From Elusimicrobiota bacterium (lineage in GTDB: Bacteria > Elusimicrobiota > Elusimicrobia > FEN-1173): a DNA stretch of 64,000 nt. The notes beneath the pieces were generated by a model. That model ran no database searches and was not told where the DNA came from. It saw only the letters and a program-made list of their open reading frames with translations. Every line of letters starts with the position of its first letter. The stretch's first letter is position 1. The DNA lies in the NCBI GenBank assembly GCA_016715645.1, contig JADJZR010000007.1, positions 141,994 through 205,993 on the forward strand, in the 5' to 3' direction. Of this stretch, positions 25,701 to 34,614 are shown piece by piece. The position numbers were made by a program, and so were the translations under genes.

Positions 25701-26941
25701 CAGAAAAAGTCCTCGACCAACGATTTGAGACGCTGACCCAACCCCACCCGCCGCGACGCCCGACGACTGCGCGCCCAGTCGCCCAAATGGCGATAGGTGA
25801 TCAATCCCAACGCGGTGGCGTAACCCGGATTGGTGACGATGTCGGGCACACCGCCGATGTTTTGGGGCAACCCCATCCGCACGGGCAAATCCAAAATTTG
25901 TTCGGCGGCTTGAGCCAACCCTTTTAACTGGGCCCCGCCGCCGGTCAAAATCACTCCGCCGCCCGCCACATGATCGGCGTAATTGGACCGCTGGAGTTCC
26001 TCGGAAATTAACGAAAAAATCTCTTCCACCCGTGGCGCGATGTAGTCGAAAATAGCGGCCCGCTTTAATCGGCGGGGCGTGCGACCGTCCACGCTGGTGT
26101 ATTCGATTTCTTCGTCCACGTTGCCCTCGGCCAACGTTCGGCTGGCCGCGCCGTACATCTCTTTGACCTTCTGCGCTTGAACCAGCGACGTTCTCAGCGC
26201 GTGGGACAAATCGTGGCTGATCGCATCCGACCCTACCGCCAGTTCTTTGGTAAACCGCACGCTTCCTTCGGCGTACACCGCCAACCCCGTGGTTTGGCCC
26301 CCCAAATCCACCAACAAACACCCGAGCCCCTTCTCTTCTTGCGTGACCACGGTGTCGCCCACGGCCAACAATCCGTAGATGGGCTCTTCCACATCAAACC
26401 CCGCCCGCGCGATGGCTTTCCAGACGTTGTTCAAATGGCTCTGGCTAGCGGTGACGATGTGAACATCCACTTCCAACAACATGGCTTCCATGCCGATGGG
26501 ATTGGGCACGCCGTTTTGGCGGTCCAAAATAAAATCCTGAGGGATCACGTGCACAATTTCCCGGTCCGGGGAAATGGGCACGGCCTTGGTGCTTTCCACC
26601 ACCTGGTCACGGTCGGAAGCGGTGATTTCTTTGTCGGTGCGGGCGATGTTCATGGCCCCGTGGTGGTTGAACGTTTGGATGTGTCCGCCCCGAACACCGA
26701 TGAGAACCCCCTTGGAATGCCCTACCAGTCCCGCCATTTCTTCGGCGGCTTCCACCGCCCGGGTGATGGAACGGGCGGTTTCGTCGATATTGATGACCAC
26801 CCCGCCTTTTAAACCGGCGCAGGGCTGACGGGCCGCTCCGATGACATCGGTGGTTTCCGCGTCAGGATCGTGACGGGCCACCACCGCCACCACCTGCGAA
26901 CTGCCGATGTCCAACCCCGTGATGATATCCGGTTTAGCCAT
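25700..26941 (-). CDS. ftsA: Cell division protein FtsA
   Basis: FtsA is an actin-like ATPase that tethers FtsZ to the membrane. The 413-residue protein has the phosphate-1 motif IITGLDIGSSQVVAVVA at the N-terminus, the 1C subdomain around residues 85-165, phosphate-2 LLVDLGGQTTGLAVY and the adenosine motif GGVILTGGGAQLKGL. The C-terminal helix RRVGLGQRLKSLVEDFF is amphipathic and would bind the membrane. The start is the ATG at 26941, overlapping ftsQ by 8 bp. Confidence 0.94.
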   Translation of the reverse strand: MAKPDIITGLDIGSSQVVAVVARHDPDAETTDVIGAARQPCAGLKGGVVINIDETARSITRAVEAAEEMAGLVGHSKGVLIGVRGGHIQTFNHHGAMNIARTDKEITASDRDQVVESTKAVPISPDREIVHVIPQDFILDRQNGVPNPIGMEAMLLEVDVHIVTASQSHLNNVWKAIARAGFDVEEPIYGLLAVGDTVVTQEEKGLGCLLVDLGGQTTGLAVYAEGSVRFTKELAVGSDAISHDLSHALRTSLVQAQKVKEMYGAASRTLAEGNVDEEIEYTSVDGRTPRRLKRAAIFDYIAPRVEEIFSLISEELQRSNYADHVAGGGVILTGGGAQLKGLAQAAEQILDLPVRMGLPQNIGGVPDIVTNPGYATALGLITYRHLGDWARSRRASRRVGLGQRLKSLVEDFF

Positions 26942-27743
26942 GAGTCTCCTTCCTTTGAACAACCGCTCGGCGGGGTTTGATCACCACCCGCCGGTCGTCC
27001 ACGAATCGAACGGACTCCACTCCCCCAGCCGATTCCGGCGCGTCCAAAACACGCTGGAGTCGGCGTGCTTTGGGCCCCACCTCCGCCAAATTGGTTCGCG
27101 CGTCGCCCCAATAAACCATCGTCTCGCCCGCCAACATCAGCACGGCCTCGCCGTCGGCCGATATTTTAAGTTTGTAAAGACGTTGCGTCCAGGACTCTTT
27201 TGACTGTTGAAGCGATTCTAAAAAAGCCAACGCCTCCCCCGCACCCCTTGCGTTGTCCGGCAACGCCAAAATCGGCAATCCCTCGCCGTCGCCGCTTAAG
27301 ACAAACACCGCTCCGCTTCGATCGATGCCCTTCCAACGCTCCCCATCGGAAGATCGGGCCACCGGCCGACGCCATTCCAATCGGATCGTGACCGACCGGT
27401 CCGCCCCTCGCCGAACACGAACCGACGCCAACTCGGGAAACCGCTCCATCAGCCGCCGTTGCACCGCACCCGCCGAAAACCCAAAAAAAGGCTGTCCCTC
27501 TTTTATCGGCGGTGACGACACCCATCCATCGGGGACCGGTCCGTCCACCCTCACCCGGGCAATGACAATTGAATCCGTTTGCCTCCAGGCCCAGTGAGCC
27601 GTCCACGCCAACCCCGCCGCCGAGCCGACGAACGCGGCCACGCGCACCCATCGGCCCACGGTTTCGGCAAAAGCGCGCCATTGGTAGGTCACCCGCGACC
27701 GCCGCACCGTCACTTTTAACTTTTTACGTCGCCGGACGGCCAT
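26934..27743 (-). CDS. ftsQ: Cell division protein FtsQ
   Basis: The 269-residue protein has a basic cytoplasmic tail (MAVRRRKKLKVTVRRSRV), one membrane helix (VAAFVGSAAGLAWTAHWAW) and a POTRA domain (VIARVRVDGPVPDGWVS, MERFPELASVRVRRG). A beta domain follows with DRSGAVFVLSGDGEGLPIL. It fits FtsQ by layout and by its place between ddl and ftsA. It helps recruit FtsB, FtsL and later proteins to the division site. The ATG lies 20 bp inside the end of ddl. Confidence 0.88.
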   Translation of the reverse strand: MAVRRRKKLKVTVRRSRVTYQWRAFAETVGRWVRVAAFVGSAAGLAWTAHWAWRQTDSIVIARVRVDGPVPDGWVSSPPIKEGQPFFGFSAGAVQRRLMERFPELASVRVRRGADRSVTIRLEWRRPVARSSDGERWKGIDRSGAVFVLSGDGEGLPILALPDNARGAGEALAFLESLQQSKESWTQRLYKLKISADGEAVLMLAGETMVYWGDARTNLAEVGPKARRLQRVLDAPESAGGVESVRFVDDRRVVIKPRRAVVQRKETHG

Positions 27744-28683
27744 GGGTTTCCAGTGCCAAGGTCAACAACGTTCCCACCAACTCAGCAAAATTCAAACCCA
27801 CCGCCCGGGCCGCTTCCGGCAACAGCGACGTCGCCGTTAAACCGGGCAACGTGTTGACTTCCAACAACGTGGGCCGACCGCGGCGGTCCACGATCAAATC
27901 CACCCGTCCGACGTGGCGGCATCCCAACACGTGAAACGCCGCCACCGCCAGTTCCTGGGACCGACGGTAGACCGCCGGAGTTAACCGCGCCGGAAGAATG
28001 TGCCGCGACCCGCCGGGAGCGTACTTTGAATGAAAATCGTAAAACGCGTGTTGCGGTAAAATTTCCACCACAGGCAAAATACGGTCGCCCAACAACCCCA
28101 CCGTGATTTCGGTGCCCGCAACGTATTCTTCCACCAAGACTTCCGCGTCCACCCGACCCGCGGCTTTTAATCCGGCCTGGAACTCCCGGAGCGTCCGCGC
28201 CACGGTGACGCCCACCGCCGATCCTTGTTCGGCCGGCTTGACCACCAACGGCAACCGCAACCCCAGTCGCGGAGGCGTTGTTAGCTCTCCCGTTGGGACC
28301 ACTGCCCAACGGGGCGTGGGCAACCCCGCGCTTTGAAAAATCCGTTTGGCCGACGGTTTGTGCATGGCCAACGCGCTGGCGCGCACACCGCTGCCCGTGT
28401 ACGGGATCCCCAAGACATCCAACAGCCCTTGCAACCGACCGTCTTCACCCACGGTACCGTGGGTGGCCAGAAACGCCAAATTGATTCGATGTTCACGGAG
28501 AGATTCCGCCACGCGGGGCGACACCTCGAGCGCGATGGGAGATAAACCCATGCGGCTCAACGCCCGCCGAACCGCCGCCGCTGTCCGGATGGAGATGGCC
28601 CGTTCGGACGAAGGACCTCCAAACAGAACAGCCACCCGCCGCAACGCCCGCCACCGATTTTTTTGCGCGCCGCGGGTTGTCAC
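27724..28683 (-). CDS. ddl: D-alanine-D-alanine ligase
   Basis: Ddl makes the D-Ala-D-Ala dipeptide for peptidoglycan. The N-terminal motif VAVLFGGPSSERAISIRTA is followed by ATP-grasp elements: LVVKPAEQGSAVGVTV near residue 165, VLVEEYVAGTEITVGL near residue 195, and CRHVGRVDLIVDRRGRPTLLEVNTLPG with the metal ligands near the C-terminus. The 319-residue length is typical. The start is GTG, 3 bp after the murB stop. Confidence 0.94.
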   Translation of the reverse strand: MTTRGAQKNRWRALRRVAVLFGGPSSERAISIRTAAAVRRALSRMGLSPIALEVSPRVAESLREHRINLAFLATHGTVGEDGRLQGLLDVLGIPYTGSGVRASALAMHKPSAKRIFQSAGLPTPRWAVVPTGELTTPPRLGLRLPLVVKPAEQGSAVGVTVARTLREFQAGLKAAGRVDAEVLVEEYVAGTEITVGLLGDRILPVVEILPQHAFYDFHSKYAPGGSRHILPARLTPAVYRRSQELAVAAFHVLGCRHVGRVDLIVDRRGRPTLLEVNTLPGLTATSLLPEAARAVGLNFAELVGTLLTLALETHGRPAT

Positions 28684-28686
28684 GGG

Positions 28687-29616
28687 TTACTCCCCGACCG
28701 TCCACACTTCCAGTTCAAGCCCAACACCGAACCGGTCGCGAACCGTCCGGCGAACCGTGTCCATAAGATCGCGCACGTTGGCCGCCGTAGCGCGGTCCAC
28801 ATTTTCAATAAAGTTGGCATGTTTTAACGACACCTGGGCGCCGCCCACCCGCAACCCTTTAAGCCCCGCGGCTTCAATAAGCCGGGCGGCGTGGTCGCCA
28901 GGGGGATTTTTAAACACGGACCCGCAATTTCGTGTGCCCAACGGTTGGCGTTGGGCCCGGCGTTTCAATTGACGGTCAACCGCGGCCAGAATATCATTTT
29001 TCGGCCCGGCCCTCAATTGAAGATCGACGGAAATAACTGTCACGCCCGCCAAACTGGACCGTCGGTAGGAAAATGACATGTCACCCGGCTGAAGAACCCG
29101 AACGCCGCCTTTGGAATCCACCACCGTGGCCGAGCGCACCCGGCTACCGATGTCGCCTTCGGGCGTCCCGGCGTTGGTTTGAAGCGCCCCCCCCACCGTC
29201 CCGGGAATACCGCAGAACGGTTCGACCCCGGTCAGTCCCCGTTCCGCGGCCGCGCGCGACAGGGTCGGAAGCAGAACCCCCGCCCCCGCGTGGACCACGT
29301 CGCCGTCAAACCGCCATCGCTCAAATTCCCCCCGCAACCGAAACGTCACGCCCCGAATTCCCTTATCGCCGACCAACACATTCGACCCCTGGCCGAGGGG
29401 CGTCAGGGGCAACCCATGGGCCAGGGCCCAGAGGATCAATTGGATCAGCTCGTTTTGATTTTTTAGTTCCAGGTAATAATCGGCCGGACCTCCGATCCCC
29501 CAGGTGGTGTGACGCGCCAGGGGCTCATCGGTTCTGAGCGAGGGAAAATAAAATCGCAGTTCGTCCGCGAGCAATCCAGCCCTCAACCGAGAGAAGCCAA
29601 CAGGTGTTCGCCCCAT
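28687..29616 (-). CDS. murB: UDP-N-acetylenolpyruvoylglucosamine reductase
   Basis: MurB is the FAD enzyme that makes UDP-MurNAc. Landmarks are TTWGIGGPADYYLEL, the FAD-binding LGQGSNVLVGDKGIRG near residue 78, GIPGTVGGALQTNAG near residue 130, RRSSLAG near residue 190, and NCGSVFKNPPGDHAARLIEAAGLKG with the catalytic serine near residue 230. The S-C-F pattern (GSVFKNP) marks a type I or II protein. The ATG at 29616 lies inside murC; a GTG two codons earlier is possible. Confidence 0.93.
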   Translation of the reverse strand: MGRTPVGFSRLRAGLLADELRFYFPSLRTDEPLARHTTWGIGGPADYYLELKNQNELIQLILWALAHGLPLTPLGQGSNVLVGDKGIRGVTFRLRGEFERWRFDGDVVHAGAGVLLPTLSRAAAERGLTGVEPFCGIPGTVGGALQTNAGTPEGDIGSRVRSATVVDSKGGVRVLQPGDMSFSYRRSSLAGVTVISVDLQLRAGPKNDILAAVDRQLKRRAQRQPLGTRNCGSVFKNPPGDHAARLIEAAGLKGLRVGGAQVSLKHANFIENVDRATAANVRDLMDTVRRTVRDRFGVGLELEVWTVGE

Positions 29617-30947
29617 TTCCACACATCGCCGGCGCCCAAGGTGAGAACCACGTCGCCGGGTTTCACCAGGCTCCGCAACAGTTTGGGACCGCCGTCGGCG
29701 GGCAGGCGGGTGACCGAGGTTCCCTGGGCCCGAATGCGGTCAGCCAACCAATCGCTGGTCACGCCTTCTTGGGGCGGTTCACTGGCCGCGTAAATGTCCA
29801 ACAGTCCCAACACGTCGGCTTTGGCAAACGACGTGGCGAATTCCTCGGTCAAAATACGCGTGCGCGAATACCGATGCGGCTGAAACAACACCACCGCTCG
29901 CCGGGCGGGAAACCATTCTTTCAACGCCTGCAAGGTGGCCCGGATTTCCGTGGGATGATGGCCGTAATCGTCCACCACGGCCACGCCGTTTTTTTCGCCT
30001 TTCCATTCCAACCGCCGGCCCACACCCTGAAACGACGCGAGGGCCTGGGCAATGACGGCAAACGGCACGTCCAGCTCCAGCCCCGCCGCCACCGCGGCCA
30101 ACGAATTGATGACGTTGTGCCGACCGGACGCGCTCCATTGGATGTCCCCCAACTTTTCGCTTTTCCGATAGACCGAAAACGCCGTGGCCGCCGGCGCCGG
30201 GCGGATGTCCCGGGCCTGAATATCGGCGTCGGGCGCCAACCCGTAGGTGATCAGAGGTCGTCGGATTTTATCCAAAATTTTACGGGATCCCGTGTCATCA
30301 ACGCCCACAATCACCCGCCCGTAAAAAGGCACCCGGTTGGCGAATTGTTCAAACCCCGCCACCAGGCTGGACATCGTACCCCAATAATCCAAATGGTCGT
30401 CGTCAATGTTGGTGACGATGGCCAACGTGGGCGTTAATTTTAGAAACGACCCGTCCGACTCGTCGGCTTCAGCCACCAAATAATCGCCTTTGCCCACCCG
30501 CGCGCCCGTGCCCAAATTGTGCATGCGCCCGCCCACCACCACCGTGGGGTCGAGCCCTCCCGCCTGCAACACCAGAGAGATCAACGACGTGGTGGTGGTT
30601 TTACCGTGGGTGCCGCCCACGGCGATGGTGTATTTGAGCCGAGCCAATTCCGCCAGCATTTCAATCCGCGCGATCACGGGAATTTTAAGCCGGTGGGCTT
30701 CCACCACCTCGGGGTTGTCGGGCCGAACCGCCGTGGACGTCACCACCACGTGGGCGCCCGACGCTTGATCGGCCCGATGGCCGATGCGCACCGCGGCGCC
30801 CATCGACGACAGACGGCGGGTTTCGTCCGACTCTTTCGCGTCGGACCCGCTGACGGTGTATCCCAACGTCAACAACACTTCGGCGATCCCGCTCATTCCC
30901 GCCCCGCCGATGCCCACGAAATGAATGCGCTGGATTTTTTTAAACAC
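29583..30947 (-). CDS. murC: UDP-N-acetylmuramate-L-alanine ligase
   Basis: MurC adds L-alanine to UDP-MurNAc. The 454-residue ligase has IHFVGIGGAGMSGIAEVLL at the N-terminus and the ATP loop GGTHGKTTTTSLISLVLQ near residue 113. ADESDGSF and NIDDDHLDYWG follow, with YGHHPTEIRATLQA near residue 335. Its GTG start lies 2 bp after the stop of the RlmI-like gene. Confidence 0.94.
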   Translation of the reverse strand: MFKKIQRIHFVGIGGAGMSGIAEVLLTLGYTVSGSDAKESDETRRLSSMGAAVRIGHRADQASGAHVVVTSTAVRPDNPEVVEAHRLKIPVIARIEMLAELARLKYTIAVGGTHGKTTTTSLISLVLQAGGLDPTVVVGGRMHNLGTGARVGKGDYLVAEADESDGSFLKLTPTLAIVTNIDDDHLDYWGTMSSLVAGFEQFANRVPFYGRVIVGVDDTGSRKILDKIRRPLITYGLAPDADIQARDIRPAPAATAFSVYRKSEKLGDIQWSASGRHNVINSLAAVAAGLELDVPFAVIAQALASFQGVGRRLEWKGEKNGVAVVDDYGHHPTEIRATLQALKEWFPARRAVVLFQPHRYSRTRILTEEFATSFAKADVLGLLDIYAASEPPQEGVTSDWLADRIRAQGTSVTRLPADGGPKLLRSLVKPGDVVLTLGAGDVWKWGEHLLASLG

Positions 30948-30949
30948 GC

Positions 30950-32182
30950 TTACCCCACGTGCAAGAGAAAAAACTTTAAATAATCGGTTTCCGGCATGGC
31001 CGGTCGAACCGGGTGGTCCGGACCCGCGCCGCCCTGATAAACAATTTTCACTTTGCGGCCGGATTCGTGGGCCGCCCGGGCCACAATTTGGCGAAACTCG
31101 TCGCGGCCCACGTGTTGCGAACAGCTGGCCGTGGCCAACAAACCGCCGCCGGTGACCCGTTTGAGTCCCAACGTGTTCAACCGGATATAGGCTTGAATCG
31201 CGGCGGGCACATTTTTCTTGGTGGGGGAAAAACGCGGCGGGTCGAGAACCACGATGTCGTGGGTTTCTTTGCTCTGGGCCAAAAAATCAAACGCGTCGGT
31301 TTCGCGCCAGTGGCATCGGTCGGCCCACCCGTTGCGTTGGGCCACGCGGCCGGCCAGGTCCAACGCCGCCGCGGAAGAGTCCACCCCCATCACCCGCGCC
31401 GCGCCGGCCTTGGCGCAGGCGTGGCCGAACCCGCCGGTGTGGCAAAACACGTCCAACACCGATCGCCCGTCCGCCCACGCCGCCACGGCGGCTCGGTTCA
31501 TCCGCTGATCAAAAAAAAATCCCGTTTTTTGCCCGGCCCGCACATCCGCGGCCATGGCCATGCCATCGGTGGTAAACCAGTGGGTCTCGTCCACCGCGCC
31601 GTCCAACACCCGAACCTCTTCGGTGAGCCCCTCCAACCGACGGGCGGCGGCGTCGTTGCGCAGAACAATGGCTTTCCAAGACCCCGCCGTTTTAAGGGCC
31701 TCCACGACCCGCGGCAGAAGAGCGTCGATGCCCGCGGAGAACGATTCCACCACGCACACGTCGCCGTATCGATCGATGACCAGGCCGGGCACATCGTCCG
31801 ACTCCCCGTGTATCCATCGGTAGGCGTCGTCTTTAAAAAACCGCTTGCGAAGCGACAACGCCAATTGCAGCCGCCCCGCAAAAAAAGACGCGTCAATGGA
31901 TGTTTCCCGTCGGTCCAAGATCCGCCCGGCGATGAGGGATCGCGCGTTGTAATAGCCCACACCCAGCCGTTCGTTGCGGGAACTCCAAAACTCCACCAAC
32001 GCGCCGGGAGCCAATCCTTCCGGCGCTCGTTCCATTTCGTTGGAAAAAATCCACAGGTGGCCCCGGCGGATTCGCCGGTCTTCTTGGGCTTTTAATCGAA
32101 CGATCGGCAACCCACCCGGAACAGACGGCCCTTTGTGCGCTGGATCGGGTTTCACATTCTCCTCCGATTTCGGAATTTTCAT
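30950..32182 (-). CDS. RlmI-like 23S rRNA cytosine methyltransferase
   Basis: This is a 410-residue SAM-dependent methyltransferase of the RlmI/RlmK group, which make m5C in 23S rRNA. An N-terminal PUA domain (LKAQEDRRIRRGHLWIFSNEM) is followed by an EEHEE-like linker (HGESDDVPGLVIDRYGD). The SAM-binding core has VLDVFCHTGGFGHACAKAGA near residue 230 and DIVVLDPPRFSPTKK near residue 300, where the DPPRF motif contacts the target base. ATASCSQHVGRDEF near residue 355 carries the conserved cysteine. The ATG overlaps the queE stop. Confidence 0.86.
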   Translation of the reverse strand: MKIPKSEENVKPDPAHKGPSVPGGLPIVRLKAQEDRRIRRGHLWIFSNEMERAPEGLAPGALVEFWSSRNERLGVGYYNARSLIAGRILDRRETSIDASFFAGRLQLALSLRKRFFKDDAYRWIHGESDDVPGLVIDRYGDVCVVESFSAGIDALLPRVVEALKTAGSWKAIVLRNDAAARRLEGLTEEVRVLDGAVDETHWFTTDGMAMAADVRAGQKTGFFFDQRMNRAAVAAWADGRSVLDVFCHTGGFGHACAKAGAARVMGVDSSAAALDLAGRVAQRNGWADRCHWRETDAFDFLAQSKETHDIVVLDPPRFSPTKKNVPAAIQAYIRLNTLGLKRVTGGGLLATASCSQHVGRDEFRQIVARAAHESGRKVKIVYQGGAGPDHPVRPAMPETDYLKFFLLHVG

Positions 32183-32976
32183 GGAAGTCCCCACAGGGGA
32201 TGCATTTGAGAAACCAGTTTTACCGTGGGCAAGCGCGGGCGGGCCCATTCCCAAAATCCCACCAGCCGCGCGGGGGCGGGCGGCACAATCCGCGCGGCCG
32301 CCACGGTGCCGGCTTCTTGCAGGCGGCTTTCCAAGTCCGCCACCGGCGTGACGGGCTGAAGCACCAACGGAGGCGGCGGTGTTAACCGCGACAGAAGGTG
32401 GACCGCCGTTTCAAATTCGTCGTCGGTGGTTTGGTCGGTCAAAACAATTTTAACGAACGCTTTGTCCCCAGCCAACCGTAAAAACTCTTCGTGTTCCGCC
32501 CACAGGGGCCGCCCGATGGCGGAAGGCAATTTGATGTCGGCGGCCACCACGTCGCAAAAGGGGACCAACGGGCGAAATCGGTCCGGATGGGTGGCGCTGG
32601 TTTCCAAATAGGTGCGCAAACCCAACGCCTGAACCGCCGGAAGAAGATCCACCAAAAAATCCGATTGCAACAGGGGTTCCCCGCCGGTCACGCTGACCGC
32701 CGAATGGGAACGAACGGCTTGGAGGTCTTTGATTTTTTGAAGAACGTCGTCCACCGTCAAAGCCGGATGTCCTTCGTGGGCCAAACTTCCCGGTGTGTCG
32801 CAGTACCGGCACCGCCACGGGCATCCTGATAAACGAACAAAAATTTGACGTTGGCCGACATAGAGACCTTCCCCTTGGAGAGATGAAAATATTTCGGTCA
32901 CCCGGCCCCGCAACGGGAACGCCGGAGATTCGGCCAAAACCGGCTCGTGGGACGGTGGGGGGAGATCGGTTGTCAT
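32179..32976 (-). CDS. queE: 7-carboxy-7-deazaguanine synthase (radical SAM)
   Basis: QueE closes the deazaguanine ring in queuosine synthesis. The N-terminal part reads VTEIFSSLQGEGLYVGQRQIF followed by VRLSGCPWRCRYCDTPGS, the C-x3-C-x2-C cluster motif of radical SAM enzymes. GGEPLLQ near residue 97 is the SAM-binding GGE. At 265 residues it is a little longer than average, with an N-terminal proline-rich tail. Together with queC it forms two consecutive steps of the preQ0 pathway. Confidence 0.88.
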   Translation of the reverse strand: MTTDLPPPSHEPVLAESPAFPLRGRVTEIFSSLQGEGLYVGQRQIFVRLSGCPWRCRYCDTPGSLAHEGHPALTVDDVLQKIKDLQAVRSHSAVSVTGGEPLLQSDFLVDLLPAVQALGLRTYLETSATHPDRFRPLVPFCDVVAADIKLPSAIGRPLWAEHEEFLRLAGDKAFVKIVLTDQTTDDEFETAVHLLSRLTPPPPLVLQPVTPVADLESRLQEAGTVAAARIVPPAPARLVGFWEWARPRLPTVKLVSQMHPLWGLP

Positions 32977-33061
32977 AAGTTGGGGGAGCGCGGCTTATTT
33001 TAGCAAATTCCGTCGCGCGGATGGCTTTTGAAATAATCGGGGTTGGTCGACAGGGGTGTTT

Positions 33062-33733
33062 CTACACAAGTGCCGGATCCATCTCGCCGGCGCCGCGAAA
33101 CCCTTTGACCCGCAGTTGGCACGAATCGCAGGTTCCGCACGGACGGCGTCCGCCGCGGTAACAGGACCATGTGAGTTCGTAGGGAACATGAAGAGATCGG
33201 CCCATTCGGACGATTTGGGTTTTTGACAATCGCAAGAGCGGCGCCCACAGGCGCGCCGGCCGGCCCGACGCAGGGCTCAACCGCGTACCCAATCGCGCCG
33301 CCTTTTGCATGGCGCGCAAATACGCCGGTCGGCAGTCGGGGTATCCGGAATAGTCCAAGGCGTTGGCGCCGATCACCACGTTGGGAGCGCCGATCGCGTC
33401 GGCCCAGGAAAGGGCCAGCGCGAGGAAAATGGTGTTGCGCGCGGGAACATACGTGTTAGGCAACTCCCGCCCGATCGATGAGGAGCGATGGGTGGGAACC
33501 GGAACGCGCGAATCGATCAAACTGGACCCGCCCCAGGGCAACCGAAACCGCACCACTTCAACCGGGCATCCCGCCCGGCGCGCGAGGGCCCGGGCGGCGC
33601 GCAGTTCTCGTCGATGGCGCTGGCCGTAGTCAAAGAGCAGGCAACGACAATCCCACTTTTTGACGTGTTGGGCCCAAGCCAGCGCCGTGGCCGAATCCAA
33701 CCCGCCCGACAACAGAACAATGGCTTTGTCCAT
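33062..33733 (-). CDS. queC: 7-cyano-7-deazaguanine synthase
   Basis: QueC makes preQ0 from carboxydeazaguanine with ATP and ammonia. The PP-loop is VLLSGGLDSATALAWA at the N-terminus; TYVPARNTIFLALALSWAD near residue 92 and ANALDYSGYPDCRPAY near residue 123 follow. The zinc-binding C-terminus is CYRGGRRPCGTCDSCQLR. Its ATG shares a base with the murI stop. The gap of 85 bp before queE holds no clear terminator or promoter. Confidence 0.93.
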   Translation of the reverse strand: MDKAIVLLSGGLDSATALAWAQHVKKWDCRCLLFDYGQRHRRELRAARALARRAGCPVEVVRFRLPWGGSSLIDSRVPVPTHRSSSIGRELPNTYVPARNTIFLALALSWADAIGAPNVVIGANALDYSGYPDCRPAYLRAMQKAARLGTRLSPASGRPARLWAPLLRLSKTQIVRMGRSLHVPYELTWSCYRGGRRPCGTCDSCQLRVKGFRGAGEMDPALV

Positions 33734-34545
33734 CAGCCGTCGATGCCTTCCAAACGGATCCGACGCACCCGCACAAGGGGCCCGCCCATAAACCGCGACC
33801 CCCGCCGCGCAAACGAGGCGGGATCGTCGGAAGAAAAATAGACCAACCGACCTTTGCGTCGGCCGTGCCGCAACAAACCGTCTTGTTCCAGTCTCGACCG
33901 CACCGCTTTGGCCGTTTCGTCCGCCGAATCGATCAGTTCAACCGATCCCGCCACCCGGCCCAGCACGGACTTGAGCAGAGGATAATGGGTGCATCCCAAC
34001 ACCAAAGCGTCGATCTTGTGTTTCAAAAGCGGTTTCAAATAAGCGTTCGCCACCCGGCGGGTCACGTCGTGGTTCAACCACCCTTCTTCGACCAAGGGCA
34101 CAAACAACGGACAGGCGCGGGCGAACACACGCACGTTTTTGTCCAACCGTTTCAGGGCCATTTCGTAGGCGCGGCTGTTGACGGTGGCTTCCGTGCCGAT
34201 GACGCCCACCCGCCCCGACCGGGTGGACGCCAAGGCCGCCCGGGCCCCCGGTTCGATCACCCCGATCACCGACACCGGCATAAATGCGCGCAAGTCCGGC
34301 AAGGCCAACGCGCTGGCGGTGTTGCAGGCGGCGACCATCATTTTGACTTTCTTGCGACGGAAAAAACCCGCGATTTCCAACGAAAACCGTTTCACCGCTT
34401 CCGGCGATTTACTCCCGTAGGGAACCCGGGCCGTGTCGCCCACATAAATAAAGCTCTCCCGAGGCAACAGCTGGACCAACGCGCGCAACACGGTCAGCCC
34501 CCCGACGCCTGAATCAAAAACACCGATGGGATGTTGTGAGTTCAT
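33733..34545 (-). CDS. murI: Glutamate racemase
   Basis: MurI supplies D-glutamate for peptidoglycan. The 270-residue protein has IGVFDSGVGGLTVLRALVQLLP at the N-terminus, the first catalytic cysteine in MMVAACNTASALAL near residue 72, and the second in ALVLGCTHYPLLKSVL near residue 182. I chose the ATG at 34545, preceded by GGAGGAG 8-10 bp upstream. This is the first gene of the long minus-strand operon that runs to plsC. Confidence 0.93.
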   Translation of the reverse strand: MNSQHPIGVFDSGVGGLTVLRALVQLLPRESFIYVGDTARVPYGSKSPEAVKRFSLEIAGFFRRKKVKMMVAACNTASALALPDLRAFMPVSVIGVIEPGARAALASTRSGRVGVIGTEATVNSRAYEMALKRLDKNVRVFARACPLFVPLVEEGWLNHDVTRRVANAYLKPLLKHKIDALVLGCTHYPLLKSVLGRVAGSVELIDSADETAKAVRSRLEQDGLLRHGRRKGRLVYFSSDDPASFARRGSRFMGGPLVRVRRIRLEGIDG

Positions 34546-34569
34546 TGTCTTTGGGTCTCCTCCCAGCTT

Positions 34570-34575
34570 ATTATA
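34570..34575 (-). promoter_or_regulatory. Possible -10 box upstream of murI
   Basis: TATAAT on the minus strand lies 25 bp before the murI start codon. No good -35 box is seen at the usual distance, so the call is weak. Confidence 0.3.
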
Positions 34576-34582
34576 ATTAAAT

Positions 34583-34600
34583 CCCACCTCATCGAGTGGG
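34583..34600 (-). terminator. Short hairpin after the beta-propeller gene
   Basis: CCCAC and GTGGG can pair across an 8-base loop, and the minus-strand copy is followed by ATTTAATT. It lies 15 bp beyond the stop of the beta-propeller gene and could weakly end its transcript before murI. Confidence 0.3.
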
Positions 34601-34614
34601 CGGGGGAAGGGGGG

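Noticed and set aside
24648..25736. Long plus-strand frame opposite ftsZ
   Set aside because: Antisense shadow of ftsZ with no start signal or domain.
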